Source: G942493375 sp942493375
GTDB lineage: Bacteria > Armatimonadota > UBA5829
Length of the DNA stretch: 64,000 nucleotides
Assembly: GCA_942493375.1 (NCBI GenBank)
Contig: OW818698.1
Location: 6,758,001 to 6,822,000, forward strand
Reading direction: 5' to 3'
Shown here: positions 26,903-35,429 of the stretch, one piece after another
Numbering within the stretch: the stretch's first letter is position 1
How the letters are laid out: each line of letters starts with the position of its first letter
The notes under the pieces: model-generated
What the model was told of the DNA's origin: nothing
Databases searched by the model: none
The model's input: only the letters and a program-made list of their open reading frames with translations
Program-made: the position numbers and the translations under genes

Positions 26903-26943
26903 AGGATTTTATTTACCTGACAGGAATGGATGGGAAATCTAAT

Positions 26944-27033
26944 GCATAATTGCATAAGTTTATGCAGAGCTATATCCGAACAGTAAGCTTCGGAAACGCA
27001 TATATTTAATATCGCTAATCTTTGCAATTATGC
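26944..27033. repeat. 11-bp inverted repeat in the gap of the redox operon
   Basis: GCATAATTGCA (26944-26954) and TGCAATTATGC (27023-27033) are exact complements around 68 nt, in the only sizeable gap (132 nt) of the redox operon. On the RNA this could fold as a long-range stem ahead of the Tat ferredoxin gene. No start codon or promoter decides its role. Confidence 0.5.
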
Positions 27034-27034
27034 A

Positions 27035-27241
27035 CTACTTCGATTGTTTCATTGACAAGGCAGATGGATGGTCACAGGACTGCAGACTACCGCACTTGCT
27101 GCATATACCGTCAGATATACATACATCGCTGTTCTTCTTATGTGGTGATATGCGATCAATTCCACCTGCAACGAGTAACCCGAGCAAAGACCAGCGCCCC
27201 AGTGTTTTGATGAATTCTCTTCTCTCGGGATCATGTTTCAT
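27035..27241 (-). CDS. Small Tat-signal cysteine protein (68 aa)
   Basis: A 68-residue protein with a clear twin-arginine signal (ERREFIKTLGRWSLLGLLVAGG) and then a short mature part with four cysteines in CISDGICSKCGSLQSC plus a fifth in SCDH. The Tat signal suggests export in folded, perhaps metal-loaded form, but the mature part has only ~40 residues. I know no named family. It overlaps the NHL lipoprotein gene by 4 nt (ATGA), which argues strongly that it is a real translated gene and a component of the same redox system, for example a small Fe-S or metal-binding subunit. Confidence 0.75.
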   Translation of the reverse strand: MKHDPERREFIKTLGRWSLLGLLVAGGIDRISPHKKNSDVCISDGICSKCGSLQSCDHPSALSMKQSK

Positions 27242-28218
27242 TTCTTTGTTTTGCTCCTGCGTTCAAACACCCGAATAAATTTTCGATTTGCATCAAGCAC
27301 CAGGACTCTGCTTTTTGAATCTACAGCTATGTCCAGACTTTCTACGCTAGAGTCGAAAGCTTCCGCTGGTGCAATGATGCAAACGAAATTCCCTTTGGGG
27401 TCGTACATCTTTACACGTGGTATACCTTTTTCACTAGTGATGAAATAGCCATCTTTGGTCAATGCTATATCTGTAGGGTTGCAGCAACCACTGAATCCTT
27501 TAATGTCCGCAGATGCTGTACCCCATGACTTGCTGCTTCCCCTTGAACTGTAAAGTGCAATAGTATGTTTGCCGGGATTTACAGCCCATACATTGCCATC
27601 CGTAGCTGCATATACATCCAAATGACGACTGGGAACCACAAAAGTTCCCTTGCCAATCTCACTAAGCAGTTTACCACTGTTATCGTAATGCAGAACTTCT
27701 TTGTTTCCGGCATCACCGACAAACACATTACTGCCATCCGAAGATATGGAGCAGAATCGGGCTCCGAATCCCCGGGTCTCCCAAACTCCATTATTCATAC
27801 CCTGAGAGCTGAAGACTCGAACATGATCTTGAGTAGCAACAAATATATTATCCTCATCATTCACCGTGACTGCGTAAGGAGCATGTTCGATCAATATAGA
27901 GTTGTGTAAGGCTCCTGTTGAGGTGTAGGATAAAATGCTCTTATCACCAACAACATATATGTTATCATGGATATCCACAGCAATGCCGCGTGGTTGATCC
28001 ATGTTGATGCTAAATTGATCTGTTTCAGAATACAACAAATCTGCTTTATTGGACTTCGAAAGATTCTTGATTCGATTGTTATAGTCTTCCATCGCTGTAT
28101 TGCGTGACTTTCGTCCGCAGCCTGCAACAGTTATAGAAACCAAAATTACCGATAGTATCCAGAGAATTGTGTTATTGAAAACAACACTGCTACGTTCATT
28201 ACTACTGACTAACTTCAC
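27238..28218 (-). CDS. NHL-repeat lipoprotein
   Basis: A 326-residue lipoprotein: signal with lipobox VAGC, then a six-bladed-type NHL propeller (MDQPRGIAVDIHDNIYVVG, AVTVNDEDNIFVA, DIALTKDGYFITS, LDIAVDSKSRVLVLDANRK). A conspicuous GFSGCCNPTDIAL motif with vicinal cysteines interrupts one blade. Probably a periplasmic membrane-tethered scaffold or electron-transfer partner; NHL propellers as such mostly bind proteins. GTG start with GGAG 8 nt upstream. It follows the anchored propeller gene by 18 nt and overlaps the small Tat gene by 4 nt. Confidence 0.82.
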   Translation of the reverse strand: MKLVSSNERSSVVFNNTILWILSVILVSITVAGCGRKSRNTAMEDYNNRIKNLSKSNKADLLYSETDQFSINMDQPRGIAVDIHDNIYVVGDKSILSYTSTGALHNSILIEHAPYAVTVNDEDNIFVATQDHVRVFSSQGMNNGVWETRGFGARFCSISSDGSNVFVGDAGNKEVLHYDNSGKLLSEIGKGTFVVPSRHLDVYAATDGNVWAVNPGKHTIALYSSRGSSKSWGTASADIKGFSGCCNPTDIALTKDGYFITSEKGIPRVKMYDPKGNFVCIIAPAEAFDSSVESLDIAVDSKSRVLVLDANRKFIRVFERRSKTKK

Positions 28219-28236
28219 TTGTACTACTCCGCTACT

Positions 28237-29700
28237 TTACTTACCTGACATGTCCAGACAAACTAACTTTGTAAGGTCACGCATTATCATGCGACCTCCA
28301 GCGACTGCAATGGGAGCCCATGCATCGTGGCCGGTGAGTACCTGGGCCTGGGCTAGCTTTTTATAACCATTAGGGCTGAGGTTAACCATGCTTAAGGCGC
28401 CTTTGTCTTCCAGAACAAACAATCGCCCGCTTGCCGCTACATAAGGCCCGAGTCCAAAACGATCAGCACCACTGTTCCACAACTGTTTGCCATCAAGACT
28501 CAAACAAACTAACTGACCACCAGGAATCACCCCATATATACAACCCTTATAAAATATGGGGGTTTGTTGGTCAGAACCGAATATTTTCGGCAGTAGTGAA
28601 TATACAGGTTTAACCTGGATATTTGAACCACTACCACTCAATTGTATCATCATACTCCCTGCGTTGTAACCTCCGCACAAGAACACTCTGTTACCTGGGA
28701 CTGGGACAGGAGATGGCACATTGGCTATCCGCACCTTCCAATCCAATGTTTGCCACAAGATCTTTCCATCAGATGCTGACACTCCGGCTACCCCACCGCT
28801 CCCGCAGTAAATATAAGTGCGCTTACCCAGCAGGATTGCAGGGATTATGGATGAGTGAGTCATCGTCCAGCCGTTTGAATTAGGAGTCTGCCATAAGACT
28901 TTTCCTGTTGCACAGTCGATACCCGCCATCAGAACTTTTGGACCGGATGGGGCAATGATCAACATACCCCCATCTATAAGAGGGCACTGACCGGCATACC
29001 AGGGAGGAATCACAGAACCGAACTCCTTCTCAAGATCCTTAGTCCACAGCAACCTACCGGACTTGGAATCCGCGCACAGAACTTGAAGCTTGGGACCAAT
29101 GGTAACTACATATTTATCTGTCACTGCAGGGACCGTTCGTGACATACCATGGTTGCGTTTTATACTGACGGGATAGGAATAACTCCATAGTTGCTTGCCA
29201 TCTGCGAATGAAAGACATCGCAAAACATCAGCCTGCGCAGTGCGATCGTAGTCCAGCATATAGACTCTGCTGTTCAGTATAGCTACTCCGGCATGTCCTT
29301 CCCCAACATCCATCGACCATAGGACTTTGGGCATTCCCGGTGCCCAGCGTGAAGCCAAGCTGGTTGAGTCTGTGCTGATATTGTCCGAGTTTGCCCCCCG
29401 GAACATTGTCCAGGAACCAGATATTTGCGGTGGTTCAAATGTAGTATTTGGGGTCAGAGTTGATGCAGTCGGTAAAGTTGCTATTGCGCCTTGCGGCAGT
29501 TGATTGTTATCTGAAGGTTGCGCAGCAGACTCTTCACTTTCGTTCTGCTGAGTGCCTACCATTGGGACATACTCTTTTATCGGCTCACGGAGATTTGTCT
29601 TGACAGGAGACCTATCAGCCGACAGCCAGTAGACCAGAGCGAATGCGCATGCAAACAGCACGACTCCAGGGATTATAGCTGCGAACCTGTCGGATTTCAC
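28237..29700 (-). CDS. Membrane-anchored PQQ-like beta-propeller protein (487 aa)
   Basis: One N-terminal membrane anchor (VVLFACAFALVYWLSA), a low-complexity linker to ~90, then a PQQ-like/BamB-like propeller (SGSWTMFRGANSDN, PKVLWSMDVGEGHAGVAIL, GRLLWTKDLEKEFG, GKVLWQTPNSNG, GKILWQTLDWK). The N-in topology puts the propeller outside the cytoplasm. It is a paralog of the two other propeller proteins in this operon (23017-25038 and 29697-31586), sharing the MFRG/WRG opening. GTG start, overlapping the upstream gene by 4 nt. No cofactor-binding residues can be named. Confidence 0.82.
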   Translation of the reverse strand: MKSDRFAAIIPGVVLFACAFALVYWLSADRSPVKTNLREPIKEYVPMVGTQQNESEESAAQPSDNNQLPQGAIATLPTASTLTPNTTFEPPQISGSWTMFRGANSDNISTDSTSLASRWAPGMPKVLWSMDVGEGHAGVAILNSRVYMLDYDRTAQADVLRCLSFADGKQLWSYSYPVSIKRNHGMSRTVPAVTDKYVVTIGPKLQVLCADSKSGRLLWTKDLEKEFGSVIPPWYAGQCPLIDGGMLIIAPSGPKVLMAGIDCATGKVLWQTPNSNGWTMTHSSIIPAILLGKRTYIYCGSGGVAGVSASDGKILWQTLDWKVRIANVPSPVPVPGNRVFLCGGYNAGSMMIQLSGSGSNIQVKPVYSLLPKIFGSDQQTPIFYKGCIYGVIPGGQLVCLSLDGKQLWNSGADRFGLGPYVAASGRLFVLEDKGALSMVNLSPNGYKKLAQAQVLTGHDAWAPIAVAGGRMIMRDLTKLVCLDMSGK

Positions 29701-31586
29701 TTTGAGACCTTCCTGTTGAGTTTTGCCAGTGACATTTTAGCATTTGCTGCAGCAATCGGGTTTGCGTCTGAGAGCATTGCTTTTAAGCTTGCTTGAATGC
29801 GCATTTTCCACGTATCAGACATTCCTGATACTACGGCTTCACGTGCTGCTGCTGCCCTTACAATACCTTCCGAATCCTTAAACAATGATTCCACGATACT
29901 CAACACCGAATCCACTGTTTTAGGATTGCGCCTGGCTACAGATAATGCCGCCTGCAACGCAGCCAGTCGGACAACCTTATCCCCATCAGCTGCTGTTTTG
30001 GTAAGTGTCGGGATTGATTCCGGATTTGCCAATACACCCAATGCCTGGCAGGAAAGCGTTCTTACCCACTGCCTGGAGTCAGCCGTCAGTTCCAGCAGAA
30101 CAGGTAATGCAGCGTCTCCCTGTTTACCGAGAGTCCTTACAGCTGTTTCACTGACATCCCAATGGTCTTCCATAATTATTTTCTTCAGGAAAACAGGAGC
30201 ATCAGGATCTTTGATCTGTCCCATTTTGTCGACAAGCTCTACTCTGATGGCAACATTAGGGTTGCCTTCGTCTATCCCTGGATGGCTCAATATGCGTTCC
30301 TTCAAGTCTGCATATGAAGGAGCAGGGGGAGCAACTTTCGGTTTATAGGCTATTTTACGATCTCCGGATACACAATAAAGCTGTCCAGTTGTCCGTATGT
30401 AAACTTTCTTGTCTGCTACTGCCAGGGAAGCAAATACTCTCTCCCCAATACTGTTAATACGTATCAGGTTGAAAGCTGGTTTTGATGCGTTGCCGATACT
30501 GAAAACATATGTGTCCCCACGTTCACTTGTCCACAATATGCGTTTTTCCACAGCAACAGGGGATGAGGAAAATTGACCAGGGAACCTGTTTTCAAACAAA
30601 AAAGTTCCGGAACGGTCATATACACGCAGTGTCCCATTGTCGTTGGGAACCATAAACAGTCCATATGCAGCTATTGGAGATACCACATACGGCCCACCAG
30701 TTGGCATCAGTGCAAGCACACAAGTCTCTGCAACATCGCCTGTTCCCTTGGGATCCAGTATCACAGTAGGTCCGTTTCGTCCGGATGTGCAGAGAAGAAG
30801 CCCGTCCATCTGAACTGGACTAGGAGATACAGCATCCGTCATTCCCTTACAGTTCCAGACTTCATTTCCAGTTGTTGCATCATAAGCCCGGATTATTGTC
30901 CCATTCATAACAACCAGTGTACGATCAGGGTTCTTTACAACTATCGGAGTTGAATAATTCAAAGATGGAGCGCGCTTGGTCTTCCAGCGTATTTTACCTG
31001 TAGAACGCTCAACTCCAGCAATAAATGAATCCCCATAGTGGTCAACGGTAATAATAACCAAGTCACCACATATTACTGGCGAAGAAGCCAGATTATAGAT
31101 GTTGTTAACAGGACCAGCAGGGCAAGTCCAAAGAATTTTTCCAGTGTAGTCCAACGCAACCAGCCCGGGAGACTCGAAAAATGCATACACAACCTTACCG
31201 TCAGTAACAGGGGTAGGGGCTGCGTAGCCTGAATACGGATGCGTCTGTCCGACTTTTTCAACTGCAATTGGCGTATCCCACAGCAGTTTGCCTTTTAAAG
31301 CATCAAAACACATGATGTGTCTTGTTTTTCCGGAGTCGGAGGAAGTCGTTAGAAAGACTTTACCTTTTGAGACTATAGGAGATGAGCTGCCTTCCCCGGG
31401 GACGACTGTCTTCCACAATATGTTGCCCGATCTGTCCCAGGACATAGGCACACTGGTCTCAGAAGATATACCCGAGCCATCACCTCTCCATCCAGACCAT
31501 GAACCGTTTTGACTGCCCCACGAGATTTGCACTGCAGTCAACAGACAGAATGTAAGTATGGTTGTATAGATACCTGTTCTGGTCAT
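29697..31586 (-). CDS. Secreted PQQ-like beta-propeller protein with C-terminal HEAT repeats
   Basis: A 629-residue exported protein: signal to about residue 25 (ILTFCLLTAVQISWGS), PQQ-like propeller to ~430 (WSGWRGDGSGISSETSVPMS, GNILWKTVVPGEGSSSPIV, GKLLWDTPIAVEKVG), then alpha-helical HEAT-like repeats to the end (NVAIRVELVDKMGQIKDPDA, DVSETAVRTLGKQGDAALPV, WVRTLSCQALGVLANPESIP). The combination suggests a periplasmic scaffold. The ATG at 31586 is chosen because the signal peptide starts there and it follows the radA stop by 10 nt; GGAGG is 14 nt upstream, inside radA. It is the first of the eight redox genes. Confidence 0.82.
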   Translation of the reverse strand: MTRTGIYTTILTFCLLTAVQISWGSQNGSWSGWRGDGSGISSETSVPMSWDRSGNILWKTVVPGEGSSSPIVSKGKVFLTTSSDSGKTRHIMCFDALKGKLLWDTPIAVEKVGQTHPYSGYAAPTPVTDGKVVYAFFESPGLVALDYTGKILWTCPAGPVNNIYNLASSPVICGDLVIITVDHYGDSFIAGVERSTGKIRWKTKRAPSLNYSTPIVVKNPDRTLVVMNGTIIRAYDATTGNEVWNCKGMTDAVSPSPVQMDGLLLCTSGRNGPTVILDPKGTGDVAETCVLALMPTGGPYVVSPIAAYGLFMVPNDNGTLRVYDRSGTFLFENRFPGQFSSSPVAVEKRILWTSERGDTYVFSIGNASKPAFNLIRINSIGERVFASLAVADKKVYIRTTGQLYCVSGDRKIAYKPKVAPPAPSYADLKERILSHPGIDEGNPNVAIRVELVDKMGQIKDPDAPVFLKKIIMEDHWDVSETAVRTLGKQGDAALPVLLELTADSRQWVRTLSCQALGVLANPESIPTLTKTAADGDKVVRLAALQAALSVARRNPKTVDSVLSIVESLFKDSEGIVRAAAAREAVVSGMSDTWKMRIQASLKAMLSDANPIAAANAKMSLAKLNRKVSK

Positions 31587-31596
31587 TATGTTGAGG

Positions 31597-32982
31597 TTAT
31601 CCTCCGGTCTGATTCGATGCGACCAATGCATGTTCAATAGCTTCACGAACGTTGGCTACTCCGAAAAGTCTGGCTCCGGTATCTGAAGTGAGTTTACTTA
31701 CACTTCGTCCGGCAATAATAGCTCGATCAAAACCAAGCCTGGCAGCTTCTTTCAATCGTTTTTCAACCTGACTGACGCTGCGGACCTCTCCGGACAGCCC
31801 AACTTCTCCCATAATAATAGTCGATCCTTCAATGCAGCAGTCCGACAGGCTGGATGCAACCGCCACAGCAACTGCAAGGTCAGCAGCGGGTTCGATTATC
31901 CTGACTCCACCTGCGACATTGACGTAGACATCCTTGTTACCAATAGACAGTCCAACCCTTTTCTCCAGGACTGCAAGAATCATCAGCATCTTGTTATAGT
32001 CAATTCCCTGGCACATTCGCCTTGGACTGGTGAAATATGATGGGGCGACTAAAGCCTGCACCTCAACCAGTATAGGACGTGAACCTTCCATAGTGGAAGT
32101 AACCACTGATCCTGCACCGTGTTGAGGTCTCTCTGCCAATAATGCTTCAGAAGGATTGGCAACTTCAACCAGACCCTCTTCGCGCATTTCAAAAATACCT
32201 ATTTCGTCTGTTGACCCAAAACGGTTCTTGACTGCTCGTAAAACTCGATAGCTGTGATGTCTGTCACCCTCGAAATAGAGCACAGTATCTACCATATGCT
32301 CCAATACTTTAGGGCCGGCAAGAGTACCGTCTTTGGTTACATGGCCGACTATGAAGACTGGTATCCCGGATCCTTTTGCAATAACTGCAAGCTTCTGAGT
32401 GCAGGATCTAACTTGAGATACTGTGCCGGAAGCGCTGGAGAGGTCAGGGTCGTGGACGGTCTGGATTGAGTCAACAATTATGAATTTGGGTTTGTATTGC
32501 TGGGCATACTCAGCAACTGCATTGATATTAGTTTCAGAGACAAGAAGAAGTCCTTCGTGCTCAGCTCCAATTCGTTTTCCTCTGAGTTTGACCTGTTCAA
32601 TGGATTCTTCAGCCGACAAATACAGCACTGGGCCAACATTTCGGCTAAGGTGGTTTGCGACCTGAATGAGTATTGTAGACTTACCAATACCCGGGTCACC
32701 GCCAATAAGCACCATTGATCCTGCGACAACTCCGCCGCCAAGTGCTCTGTCCATTTCGTGGATGCCGCAAGGGAATCTTGCAGCACCCTCGGATGGTATC
32801 ATTGTTACGGGGGTAGGAACGGCATACAGGCCAACAGACGAACCCTTACTCGCGGTTGAATTGGATTCTACCAGTTCTTCAACCATAGTCGCCCACTCGT
32901 CGCAGTCAGGACATCGTCCGACCCATTTCGGAGATTCATAACCACACGCCTGGCATACAAAGGTTGTCTTGGTTTTTGCCAT
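31597..32982 (-). CDS. radA: DNA repair protein RadA
   Basis: A 461-residue RecA-like ATPase that drives branch migration in recombinational repair. The N-terminal C4 zinc finger is CQACGYESPKWVGRCPDC. The Walker A is GGDPGIGKST, the RadA-specific KNRFG motif is in RAVKNRFGSTDE, and the C-terminal Lon-protease-like domain is present (VNVAGGVRIIEPAADLAVAV). Length and order are normal. It starts 6 nt after korC stops and ends 10 nt before the propeller gene, so it is embedded in a metabolic/redox operon, an unusual setting that may only reflect directon growth. Confidence 0.96.
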   Translation of the reverse strand: MAKTKTTFVCQACGYESPKWVGRCPDCDEWATMVEELVESNSTASKGSSVGLYAVPTPVTMIPSEGAARFPCGIHEMDRALGGGVVAGSMVLIGGDPGIGKSTILIQVANHLSRNVGPVLYLSAEESIEQVKLRGKRIGAEHEGLLLVSETNINAVAEYAQQYKPKFIIVDSIQTVHDPDLSSASGTVSQVRSCTQKLAVIAKGSGIPVFIVGHVTKDGTLAGPKVLEHMVDTVLYFEGDRHHSYRVLRAVKNRFGSTDEIGIFEMREEGLVEVANPSEALLAERPQHGAGSVVTSTMEGSRPILVEVQALVAPSYFTSPRRMCQGIDYNKMLMILAVLEKRVGLSIGNKDVYVNVAGGVRIIEPAADLAVAVAVASSLSDCCIEGSTIIMGEVGLSGEVRSVSQVEKRLKEAARLGFDRAIIAGRSVSKLTSDTGARLFGVANVREAIEHALVASNQTGG

Positions 32983-32988
32983 ATTTTC

Positions 32989-33540
32989 CTACATTACAGC
33001 GATCTTGTTGGTTAACTCTTCGCCGCGGTCAAGTCCTGCACCGTTTATTGGAATGAACTTGTGGTGCCTTTCAGGAAGCACCTCGAGCATTGCCTGTTTA
33101 ATTGATTCAATCTTTACAGGTTTTGCCAGTCCGATGAATGCTCCCAGTATAACCATATTGGCAGCCATCATACTACCGACTTGCTCAGCTATATCTGTTG
33201 CCGGAACTTCAATGATTGTGCAGTCCGGCCTGGATGTTGGAACTGCAGCCAGTGAAGTGTTTACAAAGATGGTTCCGCCTGGTTTTACTGACGCCACAAA
33301 CTTGTCCAGCATTATCTGTGTGAGTGCGATCAGATAATCCGGGGTGCTGGTAACAGGTGAACCGATTTCCCTGTCCGATATAATAACCGTGCATTCCGCC
33401 GACCCACCTCTTGTCTCAGCTCCATATGATGGGAACCAGACAACGTTTAAATTCTCAATAAGCGCAGCATGGGCAAGCAGTTGGCCAATAACCATAACAC
33501 CCTGGCCCCCCATACCCGCTAATACTATTTCCTGATACAT
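32989..33540 (-). CDS. korC: 2-oxoacid:ferredoxin oxidoreductase, gamma subunit
   Basis: A 183-residue gamma subunit of a ferredoxin-reducing 2-oxoacid oxidoreductase. Signature: EIVLAGMGGQGVMVIGQLLA at the N-terminus and SYGAETRGGSAECTVIIS. With the alpha, beta and ferredoxin subunits upstream it converts a 2-oxoacid plus CoA to acyl-CoA, CO2 and reduced ferredoxin in the cytoplasm. The KorDABC order fits 2-oxoglutarate or branched-chain 2-oxoacids; the specificity cannot be read from sequence. CAGGAG is 7 nt before the ATG. A hairpin-bearing heptamer repeat lies between it and korB. Confidence 0.92.
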   Translation of the reverse strand: MYQEIVLAGMGGQGVMVIGQLLAHAALIENLNVVWFPSYGAETRGGSAECTVIISDREIGSPVTSTPDYLIALTQIMLDKFVASVKPGGTIFVNTSLAAVPTSRPDCTIIEVPATDIAEQVGSMMAANMVILGAFIGLAKPVKIESIKQAMLEVLPERHHKFIPINGAGLDRGEELTNKIAVM

Positions 33541-33553
33541 AAATAAACTCCTG

Positions 33554-33605
33554 GAACTAGAAGTTGAAAGTTGGAGGTTAGATGTTGGGATCTGACACCT
33601 CCAAC
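33554..33605. repeat. Degenerate heptamer repeat with hairpin between korB and korC
   Basis: A run of 7-nt units (AGTTGAA, AGTTGGA, GGTTAGA, TGTTGGG) fills the gap, and GTTGGAGGT (33570-33578) pairs with ACCTCCAAC (33597-33605). It sits inside the operon, so it could tune korC expression. A shorter relative (AGTTGAT AGTTGGA) lies near 6841-6854. Confidence 0.55.
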
Positions 33606-33611
33606 AGATAA

Positions 33612-34355
33612 TTAGTCTTTTTCAGAGTCTCTAAATATGCCCGGTGGGAAGACTTTTGATGTCTGTTCATCTATAAACTGTAGACTTTCAATAGGAGTCA
33701 TTTTCCACTGTGTAGGGCAGTTTGAGAGTATTTCAACGAATGAATATCCCTTGCCAGCCAGTTGCAGCTCAAAAGAGTGTTTGATAGCCTTTTTCGCTTT
33801 TCTAATACCAGCAGGACTCGTTGGGCAGACTCTTTCTATGTAAACTGGAGCATCCAGGGTATCGAGCATTTCGCAGACCTTAATAGGATATCCAGCCTGT
33901 TCTGCGCAGCGTCCATTGGGACAAGTGGTGGCTTTTTGCCCGATCAGAGTGGTTGGAGCCATTTGCCCACCGGTCATTCCGTATGTGCCATTGTTGATGA
34001 AAATCACGCTGAGGTTTTCTCCACGGGCAGCGGCATGAATAGTTTCACACATACCAATAGAAGCTAAATCTCCATCTCCCTGGTATACCCAAACGAGTTT
34101 CTCGGGGAGTACACGCTTGACACCGGTTGCAACCGCGGGTGCTCTGCCGTGTGAAGCTTCAATCATATCGCAGGACATATAATCATACATGAATACTGCG
34201 CAGCCAACCGGGCAAACGCCAACAGTCGTGTCCACAATATTTAACTCGTCCATTATTTCGGCAATCAACCGGTGGATAATGCTGTGTATGCATCCCGGGC
34301 AATAACTGAATTCGTTATCTGTAAGGCCATTTGGTCTCGCAAAAACCTGTTGCAT
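33612..34355 (-). CDS. korB: 2-oxoacid:ferredoxin oxidoreductase, beta (TPP-binding) subunit
   Basis: A 247-residue thiamine-diphosphate subunit. The TPP/Mg motif is YQGDGDLASIGMCETIHAAA running to NNGTYGMTGGQM. The early YCPGCIHSI and VGVCPVGC cysteines are in the positions expected for the KorB/VorA group. It works with the alpha subunit encoded 2 nt upstream on the message. The neighbours and order (ferredoxin, alpha, beta, gamma) are the classical four-subunit set. Confidence 0.93.
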   Translation of the reverse strand: MQQVFARPNGLTDNEFSYCPGCIHSIIHRLIAEIMDELNIVDTTVGVCPVGCAVFMYDYMSCDMIEASHGRAPAVATGVKRVLPEKLVWVYQGDGDLASIGMCETIHAAARGENLSVIFINNGTYGMTGGQMAPTTLIGQKATTCPNGRCAEQAGYPIKVCEMLDTLDAPVYIERVCPTSPAGIRKAKKAIKHSFELQLAGKGYSFVEILSNCPTQWKMTPIESLQFIDEQTSKVFPPGIFRDSEKD

Positions 34356-34357
34356 GA

Positions 34358-35425
34358 TTAAGCCTCCACTCTGTCTTCGGCAAATGCCTTGACGGCTGCA
34401 AGAGTATCTACCGGGTTAGGCACATTGCCTCCCGAACGACCATAGAATCCAACTTTGGTCCTGCCTTCAACTGCCAATCTCACATCTTCAAGCATCTGAC
34501 CATGACTCATCTCTACTACCATGATCTGTTTGCCTGCATCCGCAATATCCCGGATTTGCTGGGTAGGGAATGGCAGTAGTGTTATTGGTCTGAACAACCC
34601 AAGTTTCAATCCTTCAGCTGCAGCCATATCTACAACCGTACGGCAAACTCTTGCTGAACAACCATATGCTATCAAAACTATGTCAGCGTCCTCGGTGTTG
34701 AATGCAGAATATCTGACTTCGTCGCGCTGCATTGCAGCATACTTTGCCTGCATGCGTATATTCAGATCTTCAAGCACACGTGCAAACATCCAAAGTGAGT
34801 TGATAACGTTGTGGTCTCGATCTTTATTACCTGTGGTTGCCCAGGGTTTATCATGCTCTGTTACAGTAGACGTATCAGGCATTGTTAATGGTTCAATCAT
34901 CTGACCGATAATAGCATCCATAAGGATCATTGCAGGATTGCGGTATTTATCTGCCAGTTCAAACGCCAGAGGCATCAGATCATAACATTCCTGCACACTC
35001 CAGGGAGCAAGAGTAATCAGTTTATAATCGCCGTGCCCTCCACCCTTGACAGCCTGGAAGTAGTCCGCCTGGCTTGGGAATATATTTCCAAGGCCCGGTC
35101 CACCGCGTTGAACATTCACAATTACACAGGGCAGTTCACACGCAGCGATATAAGAAATACCTTCCTGCATCAGACTGACTCCAGGACTCGAGGAGGAAGT
35201 CATAGAACGTTTACCGGCGCTTGCTGCACCGTAGACCATATTGATCGATGATACTTCGCTCTCAGCTTGAACAAACACTCTGCCGTTTTCGGGCATAAGA
35301 GTGGACATATATTCAGGAACTTCGTTCTGAGGGGTAATAGGATACCCGAAGAACGCATCACATCCAGCAGCCAGGGCTCCATAACAAAGAGCCACGTTGC
35401 CTTTCATTAGTTTTCTTGTGGGCAT
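34358..35425 (-). CDS. korA: 2-oxoacid:ferredoxin oxidoreductase, alpha subunit (VorB/KorA type)
   Basis: A 355-residue alpha subunit with the pyrimidine-binding and core transketolase-like domains: GNVALCYGALAAGCDAFFGY and PITPQNEVPEYM, AESEVSSINMVYGAASAGKR, then RGGPGLGNIFPSQADYFQA. Similarity by eye is to the 3-methyl-2-oxobutanoate/2-oxoglutarate group. The ATG at 35425 is chosen because GGAG is 8 nt upstream; an in-frame start at 35446 would add seven residues and overlap korD. Together with ppdK elsewhere in the window it points to anaerobic, ferredoxin-based metabolism. Confidence 0.93.
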   Translation of the reverse strand: MPTRKLMKGNVALCYGALAAGCDAFFGYPITPQNEVPEYMSTLMPENGRVFVQAESEVSSINMVYGAASAGKRSMTSSSSPGVSLMQEGISYIAACELPCVIVNVQRGGPGLGNIFPSQADYFQAVKGGGHGDYKLITLAPWSVQECYDLMPLAFELADKYRNPAMILMDAIIGQMIEPLTMPDTSTVTEHDKPWATTGNKDRDHNVINSLWMFARVLEDLNIRMQAKYAAMQRDEVRYSAFNTEDADIVLIAYGCSARVCRTVVDMAAAEGLKLGLFRPITLLPFPTQQIRDIADAGKQIMVVEMSHGQMLEDVRLAVEGRTKVGFYGRSGGNVPNPVDTLAAVKAFAEDRVEA

Positions 35426-35429
35426 AGTT

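Noticed and set aside
23017..31586. The three propellers as PQQ-dependent alcohol dehydrogenases
   Set aside because: The blades are PQQ-like/BamB-like, but I could not see the active-site Asp/metal ligands or vicinal Cys ring of the dehydrogenases, and no PQQ-synthesis or cytochrome genes are nearby. The name PQQ-like refers to fold only.
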